In this document: positions 17,613-27,766 of the stretch, piece after piece
Layout of the letters: each line of letters opens with the position of its first letter
Position numbering within the stretch: the first letter of the stretch is position 1
Assembly: GCF_010500895.1 (NCBI RefSeq)
Contig: NZ_JAAAWO010000002.1
Span: 248,001-312,000 of the forward strand
Length of the DNA stretch: 64,000 nucleotides
From: Alteromonas genovensis
GTDB lineage: Bacteria; Pseudomonadota; Gammaproteobacteria; Enterobacterales; Alteromonadaceae
Reading direction: 5' to 3'
The notes under the pieces: generated by a model
The model's database searches: none
What the model was told of the DNA's origin: nothing
What the model saw: only the letters and a program-made list of their open reading frames with translations
Made by a program: the position numbers and the translations under genes

Positions 17613-18917
17613 TTAGCTTGTCGCTCTCACTAACTTGCCACTGTCGGACAAGGCCAGTGTATCGACGACGTTAATTTTTGTAGGCATGTCTTTTCTGTCT
17701 AAATGCGTTTTACAGTAAAGCAGTATCGACAGTTTTATTTTTTTATTGTCAGCATTCGCTGGCGGCTTACTTAACACTATATCGGCAACGACAACACTAC
17801 CTAAAATCTTATTTTCTTTGCCATATACTCTGGCCTGTGCAACTAAAGGTGAGCTTAATAGAACGCTTTCTACCGTTTCCGGAAAGACTTTGTGTCCGCC
17901 TACATTAATTGTGCCATTCAGTCGTCCTTTGAAAAAGACTCGTTCGCCCTCTACCAACACCACATCTTGTGTATTGATGTACCCCTCATCGTCACACTCA
18001 ATTGCACCAGCATTGTTAAGCCGTGCTGCGTCAAACCAAGGTTTGATCCACAAAATGTTTTGCTTTATGCGAAGGTAATTCCGGTTCACGCCATTTTCTA
18101 CCCATGATTTCGGAAAGCCTGCTTTATTATCGCTGACCGCAAAACCCACTCCAGCTTCAGTTGATGCATAAATGTGAAAAATTTTTGCTGATGGAAAACA
18201 GGTAGACAAGGTGCTTAGTAAATGCTGGTCAGCAGTTTCGCCGCCAAGAGTGATATGCGTCAGATTGAGGGAGTCGATGCTATTCGTCATCAGTAGTTGT
18301 CGCCACCATGAGGGCGTCGCTGATATCGCACTGGCTTTGGTTTCCTTAAGCAATGCCACCTTTTCGTCGGGTGAGCCAGAGGAGCAATCAACTAAACAGT
18401 CGCCACTCAGCAAGCTCTGAAGAATCACTTGAATACCCGCAAATTTACTGGGTTTGTATGTAAGTGCCCAGCAACTTTGCTTTGAATGTCCACGCAACCT
18501 AAGAGAAGCGCAAATGCTTTTTGTTGTGTGCGCAATTTGCTTCGGTTTGCCTGTCGTACCTGACGTGAAAAGAAACCACGTGGAATTGACTGCGCTCTTT
18601 TCGCCCAGTGTTGAGGGGGGAGAGTAAATAAACCTGTCGGATAAAATTGAAAATTCCTCAACCCAACCTTCTAGGGCAAGCAGCCCAATTACAAATTCTG
18701 TAAGTGAAGAAAAGGGTAATTCTCTGTCTTTTGTCTCTGCATCATTCTGATGTGAGTTATTGACCAAAGCGTCAGCTGATTTCGTAGCTACGGCTTTGAT
18801 TTCCTCTCGCAAAACGTTGGACACTGACACAATAGAGGAAAATGAAATGGTATCCCCATTAGGCAGAGTGATGGCGGCTCCATCAAATGTGTCGAGTTGC
18901 TGAAGTAATGTAGTCAC
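17613..18917 (-). CDS. Acyl-AMP ligase / AMP-binding (ANL superfamily) enzyme
   Basis: A 434-residue adenylate-forming enzyme, shorter than the usual 500 or more. The phosphate loop FTSGTTGKPK (about 117-126), the A5-type motif YASTEAGVGF, the A8 hinge FKGRLNGTINVGGHK and a terminal GKLVR with the A10 catalytic Lys are all visible, so the enzyme looks complete and active. It lies 14 bases downstream of an 85-residue carrier protein, as expected for a ligase that activates a carboxylic acid and loads it onto that carrier. The acid is not predictable. Its place in the pse operon suggests it provides an acyl group for the sugar. Confidence 0.75.
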   Translation of the reverse strand: MTTLLQQLDTFDGAAITLPNGDTISFSSIVSVSNVLREEIKAVATKSADALVNNSHQNDAETKDRELPFSSLTEFVIGLLALEGWVEEFSILSDRFIYSPPSTLGEKSAVNSTWFLFTSGTTGKPKQIAHTTKSICASLRLRGHSKQSCWALTYKPSKFAGIQVILQSLLSGDCLVDCSSGSPDEKVALLKETKASAISATPSWWRQLLMTNSIDSLNLTHITLGGETADQHLLSTLSTCFPSAKIFHIYASTEAGVGFAVSDNKAGFPKSWVENGVNRNYLRIKQNILWIKPWFDAARLNNAGAIECDDEGYINTQDVVLVEGERVFFKGRLNGTINVGGHKVFPETVESVLLSSPLVAQARVYGKENKILGSVVVADIVLSKPPANADNKKIKLSILLYCKTHLDRKDMPTKINVVDTLALSDSGKLVRATS

Positions 18918-18931
18918 GAGAGGTTATCTGC

Positions 18932-19189
18932 TCAACTTAATGCATTCTTGTATACAGTAACGAATTCGCCAAGCGTTCTGGGGTACACCGCTAACTCCAT
19001 TTCACTAAAGGGATCCGTTCCGAGTTCTTCTTCAAGTTGTGCAACCAACATAGCAAAGCCCAGCGAATCTAGGCCACTTTGCAATAAAACGGTATCGTCG
19101 GAAATGTTTTCGATTAACGTGCAGTCAGCTATCACTGCAACTTGCTCCATGCAATCTAAGATGGTTTTTTTAAGGTCAGACATGTTCAC
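18932..19189 (-). CDS. Acyl carrier protein
   Basis: An 85-residue acidic helical protein with the phosphopantetheine attachment motif SGLDSLGFAML, Ser42 being the modified residue. It is not the housekeeping AcpP (the fatty-acid genes are absent and the sequence around DSL differs). The GTG start at 19189 lies 6 bases after a GAGA-type ribosome site; an ATG two codons in is possible. It lies between pseH and the AMP ligase, 32 bases after the pseH stop. A dedicated carrier in a sugar operon points to ACP-bound acyl donors for sugar N-acylation, as in other flagellin-glycan islands with acyl-modified sugars. Confidence 0.8.
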   Translation of the reverse strand: MNMSDLKKTILDCMEQVAVIADCTLIENISDDTVLLQSGLDSLGFAMLVAQLEEELGTDPFSEMELAVYPRTLGEFVTVYKNALS

Positions 19190-19221
19190 ATTTTTCTCGT
19201 AATTTACTGTGCAGATACTGT

Positions 19222-19827
19222 TTATACTTCAAATTCAATGTTGCGCGCAGCTGCGCAAATTTGCTTTGGTAAACGATTTAATACAATGGCCTTATTGTGT
19301 TGCCACTGTTCTCTTTTGTATTTAAAGCGCTTTACGCAATGCTCTTCTTCATCACGGACAAACGATGGGCCATCTTCTAGCGGCATATATTGAAAAAGCG
19401 TGTGAAGCTTGATGACGCTCTTGTTGAACGATAAAACTTCTGCGTAAAGCGCATTTGCAGACTCAATTTCCAAAGCAAATTGTAAAGCAGCAATTTCCAA
19501 CAAAAGTCCTGAGCCCGGCCAAGCGTTGTCTTCACCAATATAACACCCCCATTCGAAAGTATCAGGCACTGAAGGGTACTGAGAAAAATTGAGTACTCCA
19601 ATAGGTCTATCATTCTGATAGAAAACAAAAAAGAGGCGGCTGTCATCATTTGTTAGTGCCTCATACCATTGACTGTGCTGTGTCCAAGTTATTGTTTCTT
19701 GATGGTGCATGTTTTGGCGTATATGTGGTTTATTGCGCCAATTAAGCACGGTCTCTAACTCATTGTGAGACAATAGGGAGAAGCGACTTTTAGGTGAATA
19801 TGATGCCATCGTTAAACCAAGTCCCAT
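19222..19827 (-). CDS. pseH: UDP-4-amino-4,6-dideoxy-AltNAc N-acetyltransferase, PseH (GNAT)
   Basis: A GNAT-fold protein of 201 residues. LRNW-type start (VLNWRNKPHIRQNM), WYEAL, RPIGVLNF, EWGCYIGEDNAWPGSG and the late LSFNKSVIKLHTLFQ helix match PseH, which acetylates the 4-amino group made by PseC. The start at 19827 overlaps the pseI stop by 16 bases; an ATG at 19809, giving MASYSPKSR and 195 residues, is an equal alternative. The sequence region that binds acetyl-CoA in standard PseH lies near GEDNAWPGSG. With an ACP and acyl ligase directly downstream, a donor other than acetyl-CoA is conceivable, but that is speculation. Confidence 0.8.
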   Translation of the reverse strand: MGLGLTMASYSPKSRFSLLSHNELETVLNWRNKPHIRQNMHHQETITWTQHSQWYEALTNDDSRLFFVFYQNDRPIGVLNFSQYPSVPDTFEWGCYIGEDNAWPGSGLLLEIAALQFALEIESANALYAEVLSFNKSVIKLHTLFQYMPLEDGPSFVRDEEEHCVKRFKYKREQWQHNKAIVLNRLPKQICAAARNIEFEV

Positions 19828-20861
19828 GACATTGGCGTTCCTTTAGTGACAGCTTTGGTTACTGGTCTTCCTAAAAGCGTTGGTAAATGTTTTACCGCCA
19901 AACCCATTCCGGGGCGAATAGCGCGTAAGCTTGATACAGTTAATAGCTCACCTTCTGCCAAGTCTTCACATATATAAAGAGAACGGCGATGAGTGCGAGA
20001 GGCTAATTCAGATGATGTACAGCCATAATTCACGCTTCCAACGGCAATAGCTGCGCGCCCAGTCTCATCCACCAGAGACTTAAATTCATCGGGCTCAAGT
20101 GAGAAAGCAGCATCTACGCCCCCAGCATTTCTATCAATTACAAAATGTTTTTCTATGACTGTTGCACCAAGTGCAGTTGCAGCCACGGCCACGCCAATCC
20201 CTTTTGTATGATCCGATAATCCTACATGGCAATTAAACATCTGTTTCATGTGGTTAATCGTTGCAAGGTTTGCATTAACTGGATCGGCAGGGTACTGGCT
20301 AGTGCATTTTAGTAATACGTAATCTGTGCAGCCGTTTTGTTCGAGTGTGTTCACAGCTTCGGCTATCTCAACCAGGCTCGCCATTCCAGTAGAGACTATT
20401 ACGGGTTTGCCCGTTTTAGCTACTTTAGCGAGCAGTGTGTGATCAGTATTTTCAAATGAAGCAACCTTATAACAAGGCACATCGAGAGTTTCTAAAAAGT
20501 CCACAGCTGTCCCGTCAAAAGGCGTACTAAAAGCCACCATACCGTGTTCCTTGGCCCTACTGAAAATAGCGCTGTGCCACTCCCAAGGGGTATATGCTTT
20601 TTGGTAAAGCTGATACAAAGAGCTGCCGTTCCACAGGCTGTTTTCATCATCGATATAAAACTCACCTTCAGACACGTCGATAGTCATTGTATCTGCCGTG
20701 TACGTCTGTAACTTTAGCGCATGCACACCTGCTTCAGCCGCAGCGTCCACCATTTTTAGCGCTAGCGCTAAGTCTTGATTATGGTTTCCGGAAAGTTCGG
20801 CAATAATGAAAGGAGGAAACCCATCGCCTACATTGAAACGATCAATTTTAATGTTCTTCAA
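19812..20861 (-). CDS. pseI: Pseudaminic acid synthase
   Basis: A 349-residue NeuB-family synthase. AELSGNHNQDLALAL is the PseI form of the N-terminal motif (LegI and NeuB read EAGVNHNG), followed by LKLQTYTADTMTID, STGMAS, LSDHT and EKHFVIDR, with a C-terminal SAF domain ending in GRPVTKAV. It condenses the 2,4-diacetamido-trideoxyaltrose product of PseG with PEP. The start is a TTG at 20861 overlapping the pseG stop by 14 bases, with AGAGG 8 bases upstream; the aligned N-terminus MKNIKIDRF supports it. All other pse genes surround it. Confidence 0.92.
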   Translation of the reverse strand: MKNIKIDRFNVGDGFPPFIIAELSGNHNQDLALALKMVDAAAEAGVHALKLQTYTADTMTIDVSEGEFYIDDENSLWNGSSLYQLYQKAYTPWEWHSAIFSRAKEHGMVAFSTPFDGTAVDFLETLDVPCYKVASFENTDHTLLAKVAKTGKPVIVSTGMASLVEIAEAVNTLEQNGCTDYVLLKCTSQYPADPVNANLATINHMKQMFNCHVGLSDHTKGIGVAVAATALGATVIEKHFVIDRNAGGVDAAFSLEPDEFKSLVDETGRAAIAVGSVNYGCTSSELASRTHRRSLYICEDLAEGELLTVSSLRAIRPGMGLAVKHLPTLLGRPVTKAVTKGTPMSWDLV

Positions 20862-21909
20862 TGGTAAAACCTCTTTCGTCTTTCTTTGTGTTTATCAAAT
20901 AAATAATTTCTTTGCTGACTGATGCTGCTCCGCCATCTAGCGGTACAATTTTGTTAAGACGCTTTTGGGTTGCTGTCTCAGCTCCATTTTTGACGAAGTA
21001 GTTTCGTAACGCTGCAGCGATAACTTCACGGTTAACTGACGTTACATGACCAATATATTCACAGGCGTAGCGTGAAGCCAAGCACTGTGTGGCCTCTCTT
21101 TGGTTATCCGCGATAGTAATAATAAGCCCAGGCAAATCGCATATACACCGTTCCCAGTGCATACTGCCTCCAGCGCCGATCATGACACTTGCTTTACACA
21201 TTAATTCGGCCATGTTTGGGCTATCAATATGAAGCGTTACCTTATCAAGGAGTTGCACCTGCTCGATGATAATTTGCTTATGAGTGTTCCCTGCGCCTAT
21301 CACCACATCGGCGGTAAGCGGTAAGTCTTTAACTTCTTTCAACGCCTCAAGGGCCATAGACGTTGTGTTAGTGGGGTCGCTACCACCAAAGCAAATGAGT
21401 ATATGATTAGAGGTTCTCGGTACCATCTTCTTTTGTACGTGGTAGAACTCCTCCCTCAACAGCGCATACTTTGGGCCAATTAGCTGAACACAATTCTGTG
21501 TGACTAATGTGTTGTAACGATGTTCGGCATTGTTCGTTAGGTTTGCGTCAATAAGGAGGTGACAATTGTGCTGTCGATTAGCAAGGTCGTCAATCACCAC
21601 TACAAGCGCACCACTTTTTACCAAGGGGGTCTCAAATTCCGCATCAAGCTGATAGTGGTCGACAATCCAAATATCCGCTTTAATGTGACTGACATCGCAA
21701 TGTATGTCATTAACATAAATAACGCTAAAGCCCGCGGCCTTAAATGCATCGTTTAACATGTCAGCGCCGCGCGTGATTACAACATCGACTTTCAATAAAA
21801 TATTGTCAGCTTTCAAGGCTTGTTGTAGTGCTTTGGCTAGAGTAACACAGCGTACAGCATGCCCTGAGCCAATGTCTGAGGACGCATCTACTCGAATGGC
21901 TAAACGCAA
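20848..21909 (-). CDS. pseG: UDP-2,4-diacetamido-2,4,6-trideoxy-L-altropyranose hydrolase PseG
   Basis: A 353-residue GT-B-type hydrolase. IRVDASSDIGSGHAVRC (about 4-20) includes the catalytic-type His in the G-x-G-H-x-x-R motif, VIDDLANRQHNC and LIDANLT follow, and the C-terminal half has ILICFGGSDPTN and MIGAGGSMHWE nucleotide-binding segments. PseG removes UDP to release the free altrose derivative used by PseI. The TTG start at 21909 follows the pseF stop by one base and has GGGAGAA seven bases upstream, so the unusual start is well supported. The 3' end overlaps pseI. Confidence 0.9.
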   Translation of the reverse strand: MRLAIRVDASSDIGSGHAVRCVTLAKALQQALKADNILLKVDVVITRGADMLNDAFKAAGFSVIYVNDIHCDVSHIKADIWIVDHYQLDAEFETPLVKSGALVVVIDDLANRQHNCHLLIDANLTNNAEHRYNTLVTQNCVQLIGPKYALLREEFYHVQKKMVPRTSNHILICFGGSDPTNTTSMALEALKEVKDLPLTADVVIGAGNTHKQIIIEQVQLLDKVTLHIDSPNMAELMCKASVMIGAGGSMHWERCICDLPGLIITIADNQREATQCLASRYACEYIGHVTSVNREVIAAALRNYFVKNGAETATQKRLNKIVPLDGGAASVSKEIIYLINTKKDERGFTIEEH

Positions 21910-21910
21910 G

Positions 21911-22612
21911 CTAGCATTCTCCCATTTCTTGAAGAACTTTAAACATAACCTCTGCGCGTTTCCAGTCGTGTATTGTATCGATATCTTGAACTAGATGACT
22001 GGGAAGCTTAATCATTCTAGAGTGATTAGAAAAAACACGCGCTGATGGAGTAAGCCAAGTGTTACTCAAAGCGGTATACAGCTGGCCAGCATCGTGAAAG
22101 GTTTCGGCTAAATCCTGTGAACGTTTGCCGATATCTGCTCTAGAGAAAGGGCTTACTTCTCCGCGTTCCCCTTCTAAAAGCGCTCTTTGAATGGGAAATG
22201 AAAATTGATTTGCAGTGAAAACAAACTCAGCTTTCTCTTTCAGTAGCTTTTCAATGGACCTATCAATGATTTCAGCTGATAGAAAAGGGGCTGTGGCGTA
22301 AATACAGACACAGGCCTCGATTGTAAGTCCTTGCTCTACCAATGTAGATAACGCTTGGCGCACGACTGGCGTTGTACCTGTCGAATCGTCTGAGAGTGAT
22401 GCATCGCGTAAAAAGGGGACTTCAGCGCCATGTGCTCTAGCAACGTCAGCAATTTCATGGTCATCAGTAGAGACAAAAACGCGGTCGATAGCATGACTAT
22501 TCTTGGCTGCCTCTATGGAGTAAGCGATGATGGGTTTTCCGCAAAATGACTTAATGTTTTTTCGAGGTATACGTTTGCTCCCGCCCCGTGCGGGAATGAT
22601 AGCTATATTCAT
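21911..22612 (-). CDS. pseF: Pseudaminic acid cytidylyltransferase
   Basis: A 233-residue CMP-sugar synthetase. IIPARGGSKRIPRKNIK is the nucleotide-binding motif, FVSTDDHEIA contains the metal-binding acidic residues, and KRSQDLAETFHDAGQLY is a PseF-type late motif. It activates pseudaminic acid with CTP. It is the second CMP-nonulosonate synthetase in the window; the other, LegF at 13537-14250, has RAGSKRLPNKN and RLNGAIY at the equivalent places. It lies 61 bases after pseC, the largest gap within this operon. Confidence 0.92.
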   Translation of the reverse strand: MNIAIIPARGGSKRIPRKNIKSFCGKPIIAYSIEAAKNSHAIDRVFVSTDDHEIADVARAHGAEVPFLRDASLSDDSTGTTPVVRQALSTLVEQGLTIEACVCIYATAPFLSAEIIDRSIEKLLKEKAEFVFTANQFSFPIQRALLEGERGEVSPFSRADIGKRSQDLAETFHDAGQLYTALSNTWLTPSARVFSNHSRMIKLPSHLVQDIDTIHDWKRAEVMFKVLQEMGEC

Positions 22613-22673
22613 ATCATTCTTGGCTAGTAAAGTAAGTGAATAGCCTGCCTGCGTATTAACTTACAACTACCCG

Positions 22674-24910
<2,237 letters not shown>

Positions 24911-25133
24911 AGTTTTTATGTGAAATACACACGAATTTTTATACTTTAGCGAGCTCGCCTGCTCGTAAATAAACTATGTAATGTAGAGCAGCACCTATCC
25001 TTAACTTCGTTCATGAAGTTCATTTCTCACTATGAAGGTATTGTTGAGTATTAAACTACATATCCTGCACAGAACTTTAATACCCATTGGTGATGGTTAT
25101 AAGACGTGGTTGGTTAGATGTTGAGCAGTACTG

Positions 25134-25142
25134 TGCTATAAT
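25134..25142 (+). promoter_or_regulatory. Extended -10 promoter element before the flagellin gene
   Basis: TGCTATAAT is a perfect extended -10 element (TGnTATAAT) lying about 30 bases before the flagellin ATG. No good -35 sits 17 bases upstream. Read as a FliA site, TAGATGTT-N11-TGCTATAA agrees at only 5 of 8 positions in each half. The element is therefore a sigma-70-type extended -10 by sequence, with a FliA role possible given the gene it serves. Confidence 0.45.
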
Positions 25143-25172
25143 AACGGTAAGATTTTTTTGATAGGCGGAATT

Positions 25173-25970
25173 ATGCAAATAGACAACAGTGGCCCATCCT
25201 CGCTAATTGGGCAGGTTCAAGAAAAGCAAAACAATCTTTTCGAGAAACTTGCCTCTGGCAAAAAGGTGAATAATGCACTGGATGATGCGTCTGCCCAACA
25301 AATCATCGACCGCCTAACTTCCGAAATTGAAGGCAATCGCCAAGCTGTCAATAACGTGTACGACGGTATCTCAGTTGCACAGGTGGCAGAGGGCGGATTA
25401 GGTAGCATCAATTCCGATGTCGACAGAATACGCGAACTCACGATTCAGTCAGGCAATGGCATTTTAAGCGCAGGTGACCGCCGTTCTATCCAGTCTGAAA
25501 TTACTCAGCTTCAAGAAAATATATCGCAAACCATCGAGCAGACAAATTTCGCTGGCAAGCCTCTGTTATCTGATAACGGTTCGTTAAATTTTCAGGCTGG
25601 TGCAAATTCTGAACAATCTATCAGTGTGCAAACGCAAGATATTGCTGCGCAACTAGGTGGTGTACTTAATATCGATATCACATCGGGCACTAGCGTAAAC
25701 GATGCTTTATCGGCAGCCGATTCTGCGCTTGAAATAATTGGTGGTGCTAGAGGCGACCTTGGTGCAACACAGAACCGATTTGAAAGTGCAGCAAGAACGC
25801 TCACACAAGCAAATGTAAATACGGCTGATGCCCGCAGCAGAATTCAAGATCTTGATTTTGCTCAGGCGGCCTCGCAGCGCGCATCGAACGATGTTCAATC
25901 ACAAGCTGCACTCTCCGTGCAGGCACAGGCTAATCAGCAGCAAGGCCAGGTATTAGCACTGCTTAATTAA
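25173..25970 (+). CDS. Flagellin, short atypical form
   Basis: The start is ATG 25173 with GGCGGA six bases before it; an upstream TTG at 25158 is rejected. The product is 265 residues, MQIDNSGPSS onward. The conserved N-terminal helix (EKLASGKKVNNALDDASAQQIIDRL) and the C-terminal helix (RIQDLDFAQAASQRASNDVQSQ) are the D0/D1 segments of flagellin. The central variable domain is almost absent. The first residues lack the usual MALTVNTN-type start and the end is QVLALLN instead of the common LSLLG. It may be a minor filament subunit or a specialised flagellin; the Ser/Thr-rich short centre offers some glycosylation sites. It stands alone, with its own promoter and terminator, between the sugar island and flrA. 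Confidence 0.85.
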   Translation: MQIDNSGPSSLIGQVQEKQNNLFEKLASGKKVNNALDDASAQQIIDRLTSEIEGNRQAVNNVYDGISVAQVAEGGLGSINSDVDRIRELTIQSGNGILSAGDRRSIQSEITQLQENISQTIEQTNFAGKPLLSDNGSLNFQAGANSEQSISVQTQDIAAQLGGVLNIDITSGTSVNDALSAADSALEIIGGARGDLGATQNRFESAARTLTQANVNTADARSRIQDLDFAQAASQRASNDVQSQAALSVQAQANQQQGQVLALLN

Positions 25971-26027
25971 TCGATGCTGCATTTTAAGTAACGCTAACAG
26001 CGTTATTTTCTACAAATTAACCAAAAG

Positions 26028-26051
26028 AAGCAGGGTAACCTGCTTTTTTTA
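26028..26051 (+). terminator. Rho-independent terminator after the flagellin gene
   Basis: AAGCAGG, loop GTAA, then CCTGCTT followed by a run of T. The 7-bp stem and T tract sit 58 bases after the flagellin stop and isolate it from flrA. Confidence 0.85.
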
Positions 26052-26153
26052 TTGCTATATTTCCGCAAACATCGGTTGCAGAGTTAACTTTTACCGTTAC
26101 AATTTGCTTATGCGCTACACTATAAATAATAACAAAGCGTCATTGGGGAATAG

Positions 26154-27629
26154 ATGAAGGACATATTGCTGGTTAGTGATAATCAGGAACTCATTCAAAA
26201 TTTAGAAACGATCGTAACCTTCATGGGAGAGTCGTGTTTGTCGCGAGGTCTCACTGACTGCGATACTTACCTGTCTTCTTCCGGCGCTGACGCTGTACTT
26301 ATTGAACATACATCAGCAGCCATTGTTAATAAACTAGTCACGAAATACCCCCATATTCCTTTTGTCGCCCTTGTACAAAACGAAGGCGAAGCTAACGTAA
26401 ACTGCAACTTGGTAAGCGTTATCAGTACGCCTCTTACTTACCCGGTATTGACTCAAGCTATTCACCGTTGCCAAGAGTACTCCCGTCGAAAACCTAATTT
26501 GTCGAAATCTTCAGGCACGAAAACCCGGCTCTTTAGAAGCTTGGTGGGGAAGAGCGATCAAATTCAAATTGTACGGCGTTTGGTGGAGCAGGTGGCTCCT
26601 ACTGATGCTACAGTACTCATACTCGGTGAATCTGGTACGGGTAAAGAAGTGGTTGCACGAAATGTCCATTTCTTTTCTGAGCGTAAAGATGGCCCCTTTA
26701 TTCCGGTAAACTGCGGTGCTATCCCTGGAGAGCTTCTTGAAAGTGAACTCTTTGGGCATGAAAAAGGCGCATTCACCGGTGCGATTAGTGCCAGAAAAGG
26801 TCGTTTTGAATTAGCCGAAGGCGGCACCTTATTTCTTGATGAGATAGGGGATATGCCGTTACAAATGCAGGTGAAATTACTTCGTGTGCTGCAAGAAAAA
26901 ACATTTGAGCGCGTTGGTGGTACTAAGCCGCTTAAGTGTAATGTTCGCATTGTTGCCGCTACGCACCGTGATTTAGAGACGATGATAAGCCAAGATAAAT
27001 TTCGTGAAGATTTATATTATCGTCTCAATGTTTTTCCTATCGATAGCCCGGCCCTTCGTCAACGAAAAGACGACATCCCGCTTTTACTGCAAGAGATCAA
27101 CAGTCGAATACAAGGCGACGGTGTTGATGGGGTTCGCTTTACAGAAAGAGCCATTGCATCGCTTATGGAGCATGAATGGGCTGGTAATGTGCGAGAGCTC
27201 TCCAACTTAGTAGAGCGGCTCACCATTTTATATCCTGGGCACATTGTGGATATAAGCGATCTCCCCGAGAAATATCAATACGGTGACGCTGTCGCCTACG
27301 AGCCAGATTACCCTGAAGAGATACTCGAACGTGAAGCGTTCAATAGCCTGTTTGCTGAATCAGCAGCGCAAGAGCGCCTAGAAGAGCAAGAGCTCGAGCA
27401 AGGAGAATCTTCTGAGACTGCACAGGACAGTTTTATTTCCTCTACACTGCCGGAAGAGGGTGTCAACCTCAAAGAATACCTATCGGAACTCGAAGTAAAC
27501 CTTATTCGCCAAGCCTTAGAGAGCCAAGAGTGGGTAGTCGCTCGTGCCGCGGATAAGTTAGGAATGCGCAGAACCACACTCGTGGAGAAAATGCGCAAAT
27601 ACGATATTCAGCGTACTGAGGATGCCTAA
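26154..27629 (+). CDS. flrA: Sigma-54-dependent master flagellar regulator FlrA/FleQ
   Basis: A 491-residue enhancer-binding protein. It has an N-terminal receiver-like domain (about 1-120) in which the phospho-acceptor region reads DAVLIEH, so it looks degenerate as in FleQ. An AAA+ domain (about 130-365) has GESGTGKE as Walker A, GAFTGA as the sigma-54 contact loop and LFLDEIGDM as Walker B. A long acidic linker and a C-terminal Fis-type helix-turn-helix ([21 protein letters not shown]) follow. FlrA activates class II flagellar genes with RpoN, including flrBC and the fliE operon, whose sigma-54 promoters are visible here. The first base of the ORF is ATG 26154. Confidence 0.95.
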   Translation: MKDILLVSDNQELIQNLETIVTFMGESCLSRGLTDCDTYLSSSGADAVLIEHTSAAIVNKLVTKYPHIPFVALVQNEGEANVNCNLVSVISTPLTYPVLTQAIHRCQEYSRRKPNLSKSSGTKTRLFRSLVGKSDQIQIVRRLVEQVAPTDATVLILGESGTGKEVVARNVHFFSERKDGPFIPVNCGAIPGELLESELFGHEKGAFTGAISARKGRFELAEGGTLFLDEIGDMPLQMQVKLLRVLQEKTFERVGGTKPLKCNVRIVAATHRDLETMISQDKFREDLYYRLNVFPIDSPALRQRKDDIPLLLQEINSRIQGDGVDGVRFTERAIASLMEHEWAGNVRELSNLVERLTILYPGHIVDISDLPEKYQYGDAVAYEPDYPEEILEREAFNSLFAESAAQERLEEQELEQGESSETAQDSFISSTLPEEGVNLKEYLSELEVNLIRQALESQEWVVARAADKLGMRRTTLVEKMRKYDIQRTEDA

Positions 27630-27702
27630 CGTCAGGTATTTGACGTATTTTTTCTGACGCAAAAAACAGAGTCAACTTTTTGATTTTTATAGTAAAATAA
27701 AA

Positions 27703-27719
27703 CTGGCACGCCTTCTGCT
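27703..27719 (+). promoter_or_regulatory. Sigma-54 promoter of flrBC
   Basis: CTGGCACGCCTTCTGCT matches YTGGCACG-N4-TTGCW, with GG and GC exactly 12 bases apart and one mismatch in the -12 block (CTGC for TTGC). It lies 48-64 bases before the flrB ATG, so flrB and flrC are likely FlrA/RpoN-driven. Confidence 0.85.
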
Positions 27720-27766
27720 TTAGTTAAGCCATATTTCGTTAACGTCTGCAATTTGACGAGGGTTAT

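Noticed and set aside
26101-26153. Sigma-70 promoter for flrA (TTGCTT with TATAAA)
   Set aside because: The spacing between the two elements is only 11 bases, so no confident promoter could be set.
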